A stretch of 64,000 nucleotides of DNA, from positions 1-64,000 of the forward strand of contig NZ_JACJQN010000020.1 in the NCBI RefSeq assembly GCF_014696675.1. Direction: 5' to 3'. The notes beneath the pieces are model-generated. The model saw only the letters and a program-made list of their open reading frames with translations. It was not told the origin of the DNA and made no database searches. The position numbers and the translations under genes were made by a program. Positions 34,331 through 43,341 of the stretch are shown here, in pieces. Numbering within the stretch: the first letter of the stretch is position 1; the number at the start of each line of letters is the position of its first letter. The DNA comes from Phormidium tenue FACHB-1052. GTDB lineage: Bacteria > Cyanobacteriota > Cyanobacteriia > Phormidesmidales > Phormidesmidaceae.

Positions 34331-35074
34331 TTAATAGCGAATTTGGAGGGTCACTTGGGCCTGTACCGTTTGGTCGCCGCCCACCACTGGCGTCGAGGCG
34401 TCGGCCTGCATGCCCCCATACTCAGCTCGCCGCAGCATCGGTACAGGCATGGGCGGAGCAGCCCCGTTGATTTGAATGCTGACGATCTCCTGCGATCGCA
34501 GGTTCAGGCTCCCCAGCACCACCCCCGCTTGGGATTGGGCATCTTCTACCGCCTCGCGCAAGGCCTGCTGACGAGCCGCCTCTAGGGCCGCGTCTTCGGC
34601 CACAAAGCTAACGCTGCGAATCTGGTTGGCCCCAGCATTCACCGCATCGTCGAGCAACGAGCCCGCGCTCTCGGTGGGCACCCGAAAGCTGACGGTGTTG
34701 CTGCCGCTGTAGCCGATCACATCGGTGCGGCCATCCTCGTAGTTGTAGCGAGGGCTGAGCTGAATGCCGGTGGTTTCGAGCTTTTCGACCCCTCGCGATC
34801 GCAGCAGTTCAACCACCGCCGCCGTGCGCTGGGCCACCTCGCGCTGCACCGCTTCGGCATCAGTGCCCTGCACATCCACTCCCAAATCAACCTGGGTCTT
34901 GGTGGTAGGCACCGACTCTTCGCCTTGGCCGGTTACGGTTAGCGTTCTCATAGCCGCCTCCTGGGCAATCGCGGTGGGGGTAAATACGGGCACAAAACCG
35001 AGCCCCGACACCAGGGTCGCCGACATCACCGCCGCCGCCGCCATCCGTCTAGGGGCAAAAGACTTAATTTTCAT
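34331..35074 (-). CDS. SIMPL-domain (DUF541) periplasmic protein
   Basis: A 247-residue exported protein. Signal peptide (MAAAAVMSATLVSGLGFVP with a TAIAQ-E cleavage-like site), then RTLTVTGQGEESVPTTKTQV, GVEKLETTGIQLSPRYNYEDG, and IRSVSFVAEDAALEAARQQAL, the SIMPL (DUF541) signature. Ends in TVQAQVTLQIRY. DUF541 proteins are oligomeric periplasmic factors (BP26-like) of unclear role. ATG at 35074. It lies between glbN and mutS2 on the same strand with gaps on both sides. Confidence 0.9.
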   Translation of the reverse strand: MKIKSFAPRRMAAAAVMSATLVSGLGFVPVFTPTAIAQEAAMRTLTVTGQGEESVPTTKTQVDLGVDVQGTDAEAVQREVAQRTAAVVELLRSRGVEKLETTGIQLSPRYNYEDGRTDVIGYSGSNTVSFRVPTESAGSLLDDAVNAGANQIRSVSFVAEDAALEAARQQALREAVEDAQSQAGVVLGSLNLRSQEIVSIQINGAAPPMPVPMLRRAEYGGMQADASTPVVGGDQTVQAQVTLQIRY

Positions 35075-35248
35075 GGGGCCTCACACTCGTCTAAAGAAGT
35101 TTGTCCATTCACTGTGCCACGGCGATCCTAGGCCAAGGGCACTGTTACCAATTTCGATACAGAATGCCGCAGCCCATCGAGCATCCTGAACCTAGGTGCT
35201 GACTTTCTCAGGTCTACCAATCAAGCACAATTTTGGATAGCCTATCCT

Positions 35249-37690
35249 CTACAGATAGGCCACCGTTACCCCAGTGCCGCCGTCGGCCTGGGCCGCAGGC
35301 TCAAGCCGCTGAATCTGCGGGTGGCGCTTGAGGTACTCATGCACCCCCGCCTTGAGCTTGCCGGTACCGTGGCCGTGGATGATCCAGAGAGCACCGCTGC
35401 CCTGGGCGATCGCCTCCTCCAGCACTGCCTCTGATTCTGCTACCCGCATGCCACGCAGATCGATGGTGTTACGGCTGGTGCGAATGGCGGGGGCCGGGGG
35501 CGCGGCCTGAGCGGCGGGCACGGTGTCAACGGGTTTGGTCTTGACCGGCACCTCCGCCTTTTCGCCCCGCAGCGACTCGATATCGGCCAGGCTGACGGTG
35601 GTTTTCATCAGCCCAAAGCGCACGGTGATGCGGTGGTCGTCGTCGGGGGCGGTCAGCACCTCGGCAGTCTGCCCCAGGCTAGGAATGCGGACGCGATCGC
35701 CCACCGCCGGTCGGTAGCCCGGTTTCGCTGGCGTCGCCGCCGCCGCCGGTAGACGGGACTGGGCGATCGCATCCACCGCCTCCGTGGCTCGCTGGGCATC
35801 TTGAGCGGTGGCATCGCCCTGCTGCAAGCGGCGAATCACCTTGGCAATGTCGCGCTTGGCGTCGGCGATCGCCTGCTGCACCGCCGCCTGCTGCTGGAGC
35901 TTGAGTTCCTGCTCGCGATCGCGCAGCATGTCAGCCTTGTGCTGCACCTCCCGGTGGAGCCTTTCGGTGGCGGCCAGCAGTTCGGCGGCTTCCTGCGATC
36001 GCTCCTCCTGCTGGCGTCGTTGAGCCTCTAGCCCAGCAATCACTTGGTTAACATCATTCTGCGACCCCGTGGCCATGAGGGTCGCCGCTGCATCGATCAC
36101 CCCAGCATTCAGCCCCAGTCGGCGAGCAATGGCCAGCGCATTCGATCGCCCCGGAATGCCCCATAGCAGCCGGTAGGTCGGCGATAATGACGCCTCATCA
36201 AACTCCACCGAAGCATTCTCAAACCGCCCATCCTGGTACTTCAGCGCCTTCAGCTCGCCGTAGTGAGTCGTCGCCATCGTCAGCCGCGCCCGCTCGGCCA
36301 GGTGCTTGAGCAGAGCAATGGCCAAGGCAGTACCCTCTGTGGGGTCGGTACCTGCGCCCACTTCGTCGAGTAGAACTAGGGCATTGGCGGTGCTTTGGGA
36401 GTGTTGAATGTTGAGTGTTGAGTGTTGAGTGTTGAGTGCTTCCTCATCTTCTCCGCCATTCAGTGCGGCCAAAATCCGCCCAATCCGCCGAATATGCCCT
36501 GAAAACGTTGACAAGCTCTGCTCGATCGACTGCTCGTCGCCAATATCGGCCAACACCTGCCCAAACCAGGGAATTTCCACCGGTTCACGCGCCGGTACAT
36601 AGAGGCCCGCGCGGGCCATCAGCGCTGCCAAGCCCAGGGTTTTGAGGGTGACGGTTTTGCCGCCGGTGTTGGGGCCGGTAATGGCTACCACCCGCAGCTC
36701 GGGGCGAATCAGCAGGTTGATCGGCACCACTTCAGGCCCCTGCTCGTGGCGCTGCTGCCACATCAGTAACGGGTGGCGCAGCTGGCGCAGGGTAGTTTGC
36801 TCCTGGGGTTCGATAAACCGGGGCGGGTTGGCCTCTAACCACAGGGAGTAGCGGGCGCGGGCGTGGGCCAGGTCTAGCTCGGTCACCACCGCCAGCAGGT
36901 GGGTTAGGTCGTCATAGACCTCCGCCACCGCGTCACTGAGCTGCCGCAGAACAATGTCTTCCTCGGTTTTTTCCTGGCGCAGCAGCTGGCGCAGGCGATT
37001 GCCCAGCTCGACAACCGCCTGGGGCTCAATGTAGAGGGTCGCACCACTGGCGGAGGCATCGTGCACAATGCCGGGCACCGCGTCTTTTTGAGGCGCTTTG
37101 ACGGGCAGCACAAAGCGATCGCCCCGCTGGGTGATCAACAATTCCTGCATGGCCCCCGACTGGCGCTGCAAAATTCGTTGGAGTCGCTGCTGAATATCTT
37201 GGCGGGTCGATTTGAGGCGATCGCGCACCTCCCCTAGCTTCGGGCTGGCTCGGTCGGTGACATCACCGCGATCGTCAATGCAGTGATAAATCTGCTGTTC
37301 CAGCTCAGGGTGGGTGCTCAGGTCGGCCACCAAATCCTGCAAAACCGGGATATCTTCTGGCGGCTGGGCGTCAATGGTGCGCCGCAGCTGGCGCGCGCCA
37401 TGGAGGGTAGTGGCAATGGCCAGCAGCTCCTCGCCGCTGAGTAACCCCTGGCGATAGGCCCGCTCCACCGCCGACCCAATATCGCGAATGCCGCCAAAGT
37501 TAAGGCCGCTGTTGTGTTGCTCCAGCCAGTCAGCCTCCTGGGTCTGGGTTAGCAGGTTGACGCTAGCTGCCTGGGTTTCAGGCGTGACTAGCGCCTGGGC
37601 TGCCAGGGTACCGCGCTTGGTGGCGGCAAAGGTAGACAAGTGCTGGCACAGCCGAGGCCACTCCAGCAACTCCAGGGTTTCGTGGTGAAT
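35249..37690 (-). CDS. mutS2: Endonuclease MutS2 with in-frame repeat insertion
   Basis: About 806-813 residues. MutS2 has a MutS-like ATPase and C-terminal Smr nuclease domain and acts on recombination intermediates or collided ribosomes. The ATPase shows TGPNTGGKTVTLKTLG (Walker A, near 332), VLLDEVGAGTDPTEG (Walker B, near 434), and ATTHYGELKAL. The Smr domain (about 733-806) has IDLRGMRVAESEAV and IIHGHGTGKLKAGVHEYL. Between them residues about 410-425 are encoded by a heptanucleotide repeat. The N-terminus: the usual family start HETLELLEWPRLC extends upstream of the only standard codon, TTG at 37669, to an ATT at 37690; a non-standard start is likely. No partner gene downstream. Confidence 0.92.
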   Translation of the reverse strand: MHHETLELLEWPRLCQHLSTFAATKRGTLAAQALVTPETQAASVNLLTQTQEADWLEQHNSGLNFGGIRDIGSAVERAYRQGLLSGEELLAIATTLHGARQLRRTIDAQPPEDIPVLQDLVADLSTHPELEQQIYHCIDDRGDVTDRASPKLGEVRDRLKSTRQDIQQRLQRILQRQSGAMQELLITQRGDRFVLPVKAPQKDAVPGIVHDASASGATLYIEPQAVVELGNRLRQLLRQEKTEEDIVLRQLSDAVAEVYDDLTHLLAVVTELDLAHARARYSLWLEANPPRFIEPQEQTTLRQLRHPLLMWQQRHEQGPEVVPINLLIRPELRVVAITGPNTGGKTVTLKTLGLAALMARAGLYVPAREPVEIPWFGQVLADIGDEQSIEQSLSTFSGHIRRIGRILAALNGGEDEEALNTQHSTLNIQHSQSTANALVLLDEVGAGTDPTEGTALAIALLKHLAERARLTMATTHYGELKALKYQDGRFENASVEFDEASLSPTYRLLWGIPGRSNALAIARRLGLNAGVIDAAATLMATGSQNDVNQVIAGLEAQRRQQEERSQEAAELLAATERLHREVQHKADMLRDREQELKLQQQAAVQQAIADAKRDIAKVIRRLQQGDATAQDAQRATEAVDAIAQSRLPAAAATPAKPGYRPAVGDRVRIPSLGQTAEVLTAPDDDHRITVRFGLMKTTVSLADIESLRGEKAEVPVKTKPVDTVPAAQAAPPAPAIRTSRNTIDLRGMRVAESEAVLEEAIAQGSGALWIIHGHGTGKLKAGVHEYLKRHPQIQRLEPAAQADGGTGVTVAYL
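36401..36435. repeat. Five-unit heptanucleotide tandem repeat (GTGTTGA)
   Basis: Five consecutive 7-base units at 36401-36435: GTGTTGA, ATGTTGA, GTGTTGA, GTGTTGA, GTGTTGA, then GTG. Encodes (minus strand) residues ALNTQHSTLNIQHS inside mutS2. Because seven is not a multiple of three, changes of one or two units shift the reading frame. Confidence 0.85.
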
Positions 37691-38102
37691 TAACGGCAGC
37701 TCAGACAGGGGAATTACGCTCGCTCAAGACATTCTTTCAGTATAGAGAACTCCCGCCGCAACCTGGCTTAGACCGCCGATCCAGCCCCAGGCTGATACAG
37801 TTCAACTCCTGACTCCAAGCCGTCAGCCTAAATCAAGCTAGATGCCGCATCGGCAAGCAAATCCACCGCCATACGCCCTGACCGTTGTTAAGCTCCCCTC
37901 AATATATGACCACCCAATGCCCCCACCGGGCATGCTATATCCTATGAAACCGGCTGCCGCTGCAATACAGTGACGACACCGTGGGCGAAGGTGGTTGCGG
38001 TAGCCTCTACAGAACAGATTAATGGGCTACCAAGACGACCATACGGGGTATAACCTTCGTCTGCCCACGATCTAGTTCCCTCTATCCACCGCCCCTGAAT
38101 CT
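37691..38102. other. Divergent intergenic region, no gene seen
   Basis: About 412 bases between mutS2 and a diguanylate cyclase gene. No open frame, repeat or RNA is supported. It should contain the promoters for both divergent genes. Confidence 0.5.
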
Positions 38103-40010
38103 GTGCCTGAAAACGACCTGGTTAACGCTACTCCCCCCACAGCCAGCATCGATCCGTCTCCCCTGCGGGCAAACACAAGTGACACGGTGCAGCAGACTGT
38201 CGAGGCCATGGCCATGGCCGTCAAAACCTACGCCCTAGTATACGGCGGCGAAGTTCTAGAGGGAATCTTTGGCTACGCTAATGTTGCCCAGGCCACGGCT
38301 GAGTTAGCCAACCTAAGCCAAGCTCTAGTTGAGCAATGGATGACTCCTCTCAATCAGCTGCAACCTTTGGATCCATGCCTGGCTTGGCCGCTGGCCCTGA
38401 GTGCGCTATATCCCGACCAGCTTTACCTATCCGTTGTTGACCAGGCTCACCATTGGTTAGGACTGCTGGCCCCCGACGGGTTTTACACGCTCCCCCGCCT
38501 TGCGGCGATCGCTACCGACCAAGCCGAACTCACCGCCTGCCACTACTCCGTCGCTCTGTTTCAGCAGCAGCAAGAGCGCCTAGCCCTAGCCCTCAAGGGT
38601 GCCCAGATGGGCACCTGGGACTGGGATCTAGCCCAGGGAACAATAGTGATCTCTGAAGAGCAAGAGCGCTTGCTAGGTCTGGCTCCCGGCGAGTTTGGTG
38701 GTAGCTACGAGACCCTGTTTGCCAACGTGCACAAAGACGATCAGGCCACGGTGCAGCAGGCCCTACAGCAGGCGATTCAGTTAGGACAGCGCTATGGAAT
38801 TGAGTTTCGAGTGCTCCACAACGACGGAAACACGCATTGGTTGTCGTCTCGGGGTCAAGTCTTTAAGGACAGTGAGCAGACGCCTCGGCTAGCTGGGGTC
38901 ACCCTCGATATTTCTGAGCAAAAGCGGGTTGAGGCTGAAATCAAACTCCAGTCGCAGCGCGAGCGGCTGGTGGCCAAAATTGCCCAGCGCATTCGCCATG
39001 TGCTTGATTTGGACAGCATTTTGGCGCAAACCGTTACCTCAGTGCAGGAGTTTATCGAGGCCGATCGCGTCATCGTCATGCAGTGTGGGGCCGACATGAG
39101 CGGTCACGTCATTCAGGAAGCCTGCTCGTCATCCTACCTGCCGATGCTGGGCTGGGCCATGCGCGACCCCTGGTCGGTGGGCGAAAAGTTTTTGGCTCAC
39201 TACAGGGCCGGGCGGGGACTGGCGGTAGAGAATATCTACACCCAAAATTTGCCTGCCTCTCAGCTAGGTTTTTTAGAATACTTTCAAATTCAGGCCGAGA
39301 TTGTGGTGCCCCTACAGCAAGATCAAACCCTGTGGGGGTTACTGATTGCCCACCAGTGCCAGGCACCCCGAGCCTGGCGGATGGCCGATGTCCGGCTGCT
39401 GCAAAACCTGGCGACTCAGGTGGGGATTGCCATTCAGCAGGCCAAAATGCACCAGGAGCTCACCCTGGCTAACCAGCGGTTGCAGCGCATGGCCTACCTC
39501 GACGGATTGACTCAGGTAGCCAATCGCCGTCGCCTAGAGCAGTATCTAGATCAAGAATGGCGGCGCATGAGCCGAGAAGATGGGGCTGTAGCGCTGGTTA
39601 TGGCTGATATTGACTGCTTTAAAGGATACAACGATCGCTACGGTCACCAGGCTGGAGATGCCTGCCTACGGCTGGTGGCCCGCGCCCTGACCCGCGCCGC
39701 CAAGCGCCCCGGCGATTTGGTAGCCCGCTACGGGGGCGAAGAGTTTGTGATTGTACTGCCCAACACTGACCTTGAGGGAGCCGAGACCGTCGCTGAAGAC
39801 ATTCGCATCATGATTCGTAGTCACCGCATTCCCCATGAAAAGTCGGTTGTGGCCAAGGTAGTTACCCTAAGTTTGGGGGTGGCCAGCGCTCAACCTGCCA
39901 GCGGCGGCAGCTTTGCCGACCTGATTAAACAGGCTGACGAAGCCCTCTACGTGGCCAAAAATGAAGGACGCGATCAGGTGAGGGTGGCGGCCCCTAGGCG
40001 ATCGCCCTAG
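38103..40010 (+). CDS. PAS-GAF diguanylate cyclase
   Basis: A 635-residue cytoplasmic c-di-GMP synthase. The N-terminal 150 residues are a less clear helical domain. Then PAS (about 160-285, ALKGAQMGTWDWDLAQGTI to AGVTLDISEQKR), GAF (about 300-460) and GGDEF (475-632). The GGDEF site is GGEEF, with an I-site RPGD five residues earlier and DGLTQVANRRRLEQYL at its start, so it looks active and product-inhibited. GTG at 38103 starts it. It precedes a second cyclase by 16 bases; both may be co-transcribed. Regulation of the cyclase would come from the GAF and PAS ligands, which are unknown. Confidence 0.88.
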   Translation: MPENDLVNATPPTASIDPSPLRANTSDTVQQTVEAMAMAVKTYALVYGGEVLEGIFGYANVAQATAELANLSQALVEQWMTPLNQLQPLDPCLAWPLALSALYPDQLYLSVVDQAHHWLGLLAPDGFYTLPRLAAIATDQAELTACHYSVALFQQQQERLALALKGAQMGTWDWDLAQGTIVISEEQERLLGLAPGEFGGSYETLFANVHKDDQATVQQALQQAIQLGQRYGIEFRVLHNDGNTHWLSSRGQVFKDSEQTPRLAGVTLDISEQKRVEAEIKLQSQRERLVAKIAQRIRHVLDLDSILAQTVTSVQEFIEADRVIVMQCGADMSGHVIQEACSSSYLPMLGWAMRDPWSVGEKFLAHYRAGRGLAVENIYTQNLPASQLGFLEYFQIQAEIVVPLQQDQTLWGLLIAHQCQAPRAWRMADVRLLQNLATQVGIAIQQAKMHQELTLANQRLQRMAYLDGLTQVANRRRLEQYLDQEWRRMSREDGAVALVMADIDCFKGYNDRYGHQAGDACLRLVARALTRAAKRPGDLVARYGGEEFVIVLPNTDLEGAETVAEDIRIMIRSHRIPHEKSVVAKVVTLSLGVASAQPASGGSFADLIKQADEALYVAKNEGRDQVRVAAPRRSP

Positions 40011-40026
40011 TGCTCTAACCCAAAAA

Positions 40027-41349
40027 ATGCCGGGGTGGCGAAAAGGACTTGAGGGCAAGGTTGAGCTCAAAGCCCGGGTTGATTCAGAACTCAGCATCAC
40101 AAAAGATCTCGCTTTGTCGAGGAATACGAAGCATGGGGGCTCATTTGGGAACAAAATAGAGAAGAAGGCGCCTTTCCCTGGTTACATCATGGTCACACTC
40201 CAAGATCACGCCCAGGCAGCTTTGCTGTCCTGCTTTCTCGATCCAAGCGATGCCCCTGAGATTATTCAATACATTCAGGCGATGGAGCGGCTGCTGATTG
40301 TTGTGCAAGAACTGTCGCTGGCCAGATCCCTGGAGCGGGTTATGGAGATTGTGCGCCACGCCGCTCGAGAGTTGACCGCTTCCGATGGCGCTTGCTTTGT
40401 GCTCAAAGACAACGAGTCTTGCTACTACGCCGATGAAGAGGCGATCGCGCCGCTGTGGAAAGGCCAGCGATTTCCGCTGGACGCCTGCATTAGCGGCTGG
40501 ACAATGCGCCATCGAATTCCTGCGGTCATTACCAATGTCTCGCAGGATGAGCGAATTCCTTGGCTGGCCTATGAGCCCACCTTCATCCAGAGCCTTGCCG
40601 TAGTTCCCATTCGTACGCTAGATCCCATTGGTGCAATTGGTACCTACTGGGCTGCCCAACGGGAACCCCTACCCCAGGACATCAAAATACTCCAGGCGCT
40701 AGCCGATACAACGGCTGTGGCAATAGAAAACGTGCAGGTTTATGCAGAGCTAGAGCAACGGGTCAACAGCCGTACTGTCGAGCTGCAATGCACAAATCAA
40801 AAGTTGGCGGCTGAGATTCAGGAGCGCCGGGTAGCGGAGGAAACCGTCCATCGGCTATCGCTCACCGACGAGCTGACCAAACTACACAACCGCAGGGGCT
40901 TTTTCTTACTGGCCGAGCAACAGCTCAAACTCGCTCATCGGCTGGGCACCGCCTTCAACGTCCTCTTTGTCGATATCGACGGGCTCAAGCGCATCAATGA
41001 CATGCAGGGCCACGAAGCTGGGGATGCCGTCATTTGCGCCGCCGCCGCCATCTTGAAAGAGACGTTTCGAGAGTCAGACATCTTGGCCCGCCTGGGCGGC
41101 GATGAGTTTGTGGTGCTAGCCCCAGGCACCCCCGCTGACTGGGATAAGCTGCTGAAGCGACTGCAATTTCGCGTCAACCAATTCAATCGCTGGAGGAATG
41201 CTCCATTTGTCCTGTCGATGAGTGTGGGAGCGCATCCCTACTACCCCAATGAAACCAAATCGCTGGAAGAAATCTTGGCGCTGGCAGACTTTCAAATGTA
41301 CGAGCAAAAGCGCCGCAAGCGGTTCACCGCTTCGTCGTCTGCTGATTAG
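40027..41349 (+). CDS. GAF-GGDEF diguanylate cyclase
   Basis: The frame starts at 40027, only 16 bases after the previous cyclase gene; a shorter start at ATG 40189 gives a 386-residue protein with a normal GAF N-terminus. A GAF domain (about 85-245 in the long form) with MRHRIPAVITNVSQDERIP is followed by a coiled coil and GGDEF from LTDELTKLHNRRGFF. The catalytic site is GGDEF with an I-site RESD five residues before. The region 40027-40188 is poor in coding signs. Together with the gene at 38103 it forms a c-di-GMP module whose targets are not in the window. Confidence 0.85.
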   Translation: MPGWRKGLEGKVELKARVDSELSITKDLALSRNTKHGGSFGNKIEKKAPFPGYIMVTLQDHAQAALLSCFLDPSDAPEIIQYIQAMERLLIVVQELSLARSLERVMEIVRHAARELTASDGACFVLKDNESCYYADEEAIAPLWKGQRFPLDACISGWTMRHRIPAVITNVSQDERIPWLAYEPTFIQSLAVVPIRTLDPIGAIGTYWAAQREPLPQDIKILQALADTTAVAIENVQVYAELEQRVNSRTVELQCTNQKLAAEIQERRVAEETVHRLSLTDELTKLHNRRGFFLLAEQQLKLAHRLGTAFNVLFVDIDGLKRINDMQGHEAGDAVICAAAAILKETFRESDILARLGGDEFVVLAPGTPADWDKLLKRLQFRVNQFNRWRNAPFVLSMSVGAHPYYPNETKSLEEILALADFQMYEQKRRKRFTASSSAD

Positions 41350-41466
41350 CCTTGTAGCCAGATGATCCTGGCAATTGTCTTTGCCGCTGATAACGCGGCC
41401 CCCTGCTCAGAAGCCCCCTGCTCAGGAGAGCTTCAGGGTTGTAGGGTGTAATGGCAAGGTATTGCT

Positions 41467-42543
41467 ATGCGATCGCTGGGGCAGCCAGACTCCCTCAGCG
41501 ATCGCTATGATGAATGCTGTTTCACCGACCCAGGGTTTATGGTTCAGTCTCCCCCCTCTGCGGCGATCGCCGTCACTCCCTTTGACCAGCGGCTGGGGCA
41601 GCCCCTTACCAAGCTGCCGATCACCGTGTTGCAGGTGAATCTGGGCCGCAAGTGCAACCTGGCCTGTACCCATTGCCACGTGGAAGCTGGCCCCAAGCGC
41701 ACCGAAGAGCTTTCGGTCGAGGTCTGCGATCAGCTGATCGAACTGCTCCACCGGTTTCCGCAGATTGCCACCCTCGATCTGACTGGCGGTGCCCCCGAGA
41801 TGAACTACGGCTTTCGCCCCCTGGTGGAGGCAGCCCGATTGCTGGGCAAAACGGTGATGGTGCGATCAAACCTAACGATTTTCTTTGTGCCCGGATTTGA
41901 AGATCTACCGGAATATTTTGCCCGTCACCAGCTCCACGTGGTGGCCTCGCTGCCTTGCTACCTCGAAGACAATGTCGACAAACAGCGGGGGTCTGGGGTC
42001 TACACCGAGTCTATCCGCGCCCTACAGCGGCTCAACCAACTCGGCTACGGCCACGACCCCGCCCTGCGCCTAGACTTGGTCTACAATCCGCCCGTGCCTC
42101 GCAGCGCCGAGTTTTCGCTCACCCCTAGCCAGACGGCACTACAGGGTGACTATGAAGCTTATCTGCGATCGCACTTTGACATCGCCTTTAACCAGCTCTA
42201 CACCATTACCAACCTGCCCATTGGCCGGGTTAAGCAATACTTAGAGGGCAAACAGCTCTACGGGCCGTACCTACAGTTTTTGGCCTACCACCACAACTCC
42301 GCCACTGTGCCCCACTTGATGTGTCGCCAGGAGCTTTCCGTTGACTACGAAGGCAACCTTTACGACTGCGACTTCAACCAAATGGAAGCCGTGCCCAGCT
42401 TGGGGCGCAGCGGTCAGCCCCTGACCGTGGCCGACTTGCTAGCGGACAACTCCCTCGATGCGATCGACACGGTGCAAACCCGCCCCTACTGCTATGGCTG
42501 CACCGCCGGCAGCGGGTCTAGCTGTGGCGGTGCTCTAACCTAA
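41467..42543 (+). CDS. arsS: Arsenosugar biosynthesis radical SAM protein ArsS
   Basis: A 358-residue radical SAM enzyme. The cluster motif is C63-x3-C67-x2-C70 in GRKCNLACTHCHVEAG. The C-terminal cysteine-rich DUF3641-type region ends RPYCYGCTAGSGSSCGGAL, the signature of ArsS, which adds a 5'-deoxyadenosyl group to dimethylated arsenic in arsenosugar synthesis. Also MCRQELSVDYEGNLYDCDFN near residue 285. ATG at 41467 opens a frame with a 24-residue leader; ATG at 41539 (MVQSPPSAAIAV) is the more usual family start. No arsM is in the window, so substrate supply must come from elsewhere. Confidence 0.9.
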   Translation: MRSLGQPDSLSDRYDECCFTDPGFMVQSPPSAAIAVTPFDQRLGQPLTKLPITVLQVNLGRKCNLACTHCHVEAGPKRTEELSVEVCDQLIELLHRFPQIATLDLTGGAPEMNYGFRPLVEAARLLGKTVMVRSNLTIFFVPGFEDLPEYFARHQLHVVASLPCYLEDNVDKQRGSGVYTESIRALQRLNQLGYGHDPALRLDLVYNPPVPRSAEFSLTPSQTALQGDYEAYLRSHFDIAFNQLYTITNLPIGRVKQYLEGKQLYGPYLQFLAYHHNSATVPHLMCRQELSVDYEGNLYDCDFNQMEAVPSLGRSGQPLTVADLLADNSLDAIDTVQTRPYCYGCTAGSGSSCGGALT

Positions 42544-42555
42544 GCCGCCTGGGCA

Positions 42556-43200
42556 TTAGGGCATCGGGAAGTCTGCCGCCAGAGCCGCCCCCTCTAAGCC
42601 TAGAGCTGAGGCATATTTCTGAATGAAGGCGCGAATATAAAACGGTTCTGGCAGCTGCTGTAAGTTGCCGGTTTCGAGCGCCCTCAGGGTATAGGTTTGA
42701 ATGAACGTCCGCTGGTAGATATCCTCCAGCGACAGCGACTTCTCTTGCCGAGTCTGCTGAAGATAGGCCCCCACCTTTTTCAAACTGGCTTGCTGCACCG
42801 CCGCAAAGCCGGCCTTAGCCTGAATCTTTTTGGCCAATGTTTCATGAATATAGTCGCGCTGGTCAGAAAAGCGAGCTGAGGTGGATGGTGTGGTTGCCAC
42901 CTGGGGCCGAGTCGAAATCGCGTCAGGTCGAGGTTGAGCAGTAACCCGCTGGGGAGCGGCTGGAGCCTGTCTATGGGTGGCTTCTGCTGGGGTAGGCCCG
43001 CTGGTCTCGCTGTCTTGCAGTCGCTGGTCAAGCCGGTAGCGATTGAGCAGGCCTAGGGCCACCAGAGTAGTTACGGGCAGTGTGGCCACTGCTACCTGCT
43101 GCGCCGCCATCGACATAGCTGCCGTCGCCCCAGCCCCAATAATCAGCGCGTATTCTGAGGCGGGGGGTAGCTTAGATCCAGAAAAGTGAGGAGTCTTCAT
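42556..43200 (-). CDS. Membrane protein with C-terminal RodZ-like HTH
   Basis: A 214-residue protein with an unusual order. The N-terminal 45 residues contain a hydrophobic segment (ALIIGAGATAAMSMAA, VATLPVTTLVALGLL). A Pro/Gln/Thr-rich linker (about 60-115) follows. The C-terminal 85 residues are a RodZ/XRE-type helix-turn-helix: VGAYLQQTRQEKSLSLEDIY, then TYTLRALETGNLQQLPEPFY and IRAFIQKYASALGL. In RodZ the HTH is at the N-terminus and the membrane segment follows it; here the order is inverted. ATG at 43200 has AAAGGTG upstream. Such proteins occur in cyanobacteria; a cytoskeletal role is inference. Confidence 0.75.
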   Translation of the reverse strand: MKTPHFSGSKLPPASEYALIIGAGATAAMSMAAQQVAVATLPVTTLVALGLLNRYRLDQRLQDSETSGPTPAEATHRQAPAAPQRVTAQPRPDAISTRPQVATTPSTSARFSDQRDYIHETLAKKIQAKAGFAAVQQASLKKVGAYLQQTRQEKSLSLEDIYQRTFIQTYTLRALETGNLQQLPEPFYIRAFIQKYASALGLEGAALAADFPMP

Positions 43201-43341
43201 AGCACCTTTGAGAAGTCTCATGGATTTTTATCCTTTCGCTGGCGTCAGCCCTTCCTCCGGAAGGAGCAGCCAAAGTTCTAGGATTAGCGCTATTGCTTGA
43301 GATAGAGACGGCTAGGGGTTGATCCCATTCCAGCGATCGCG

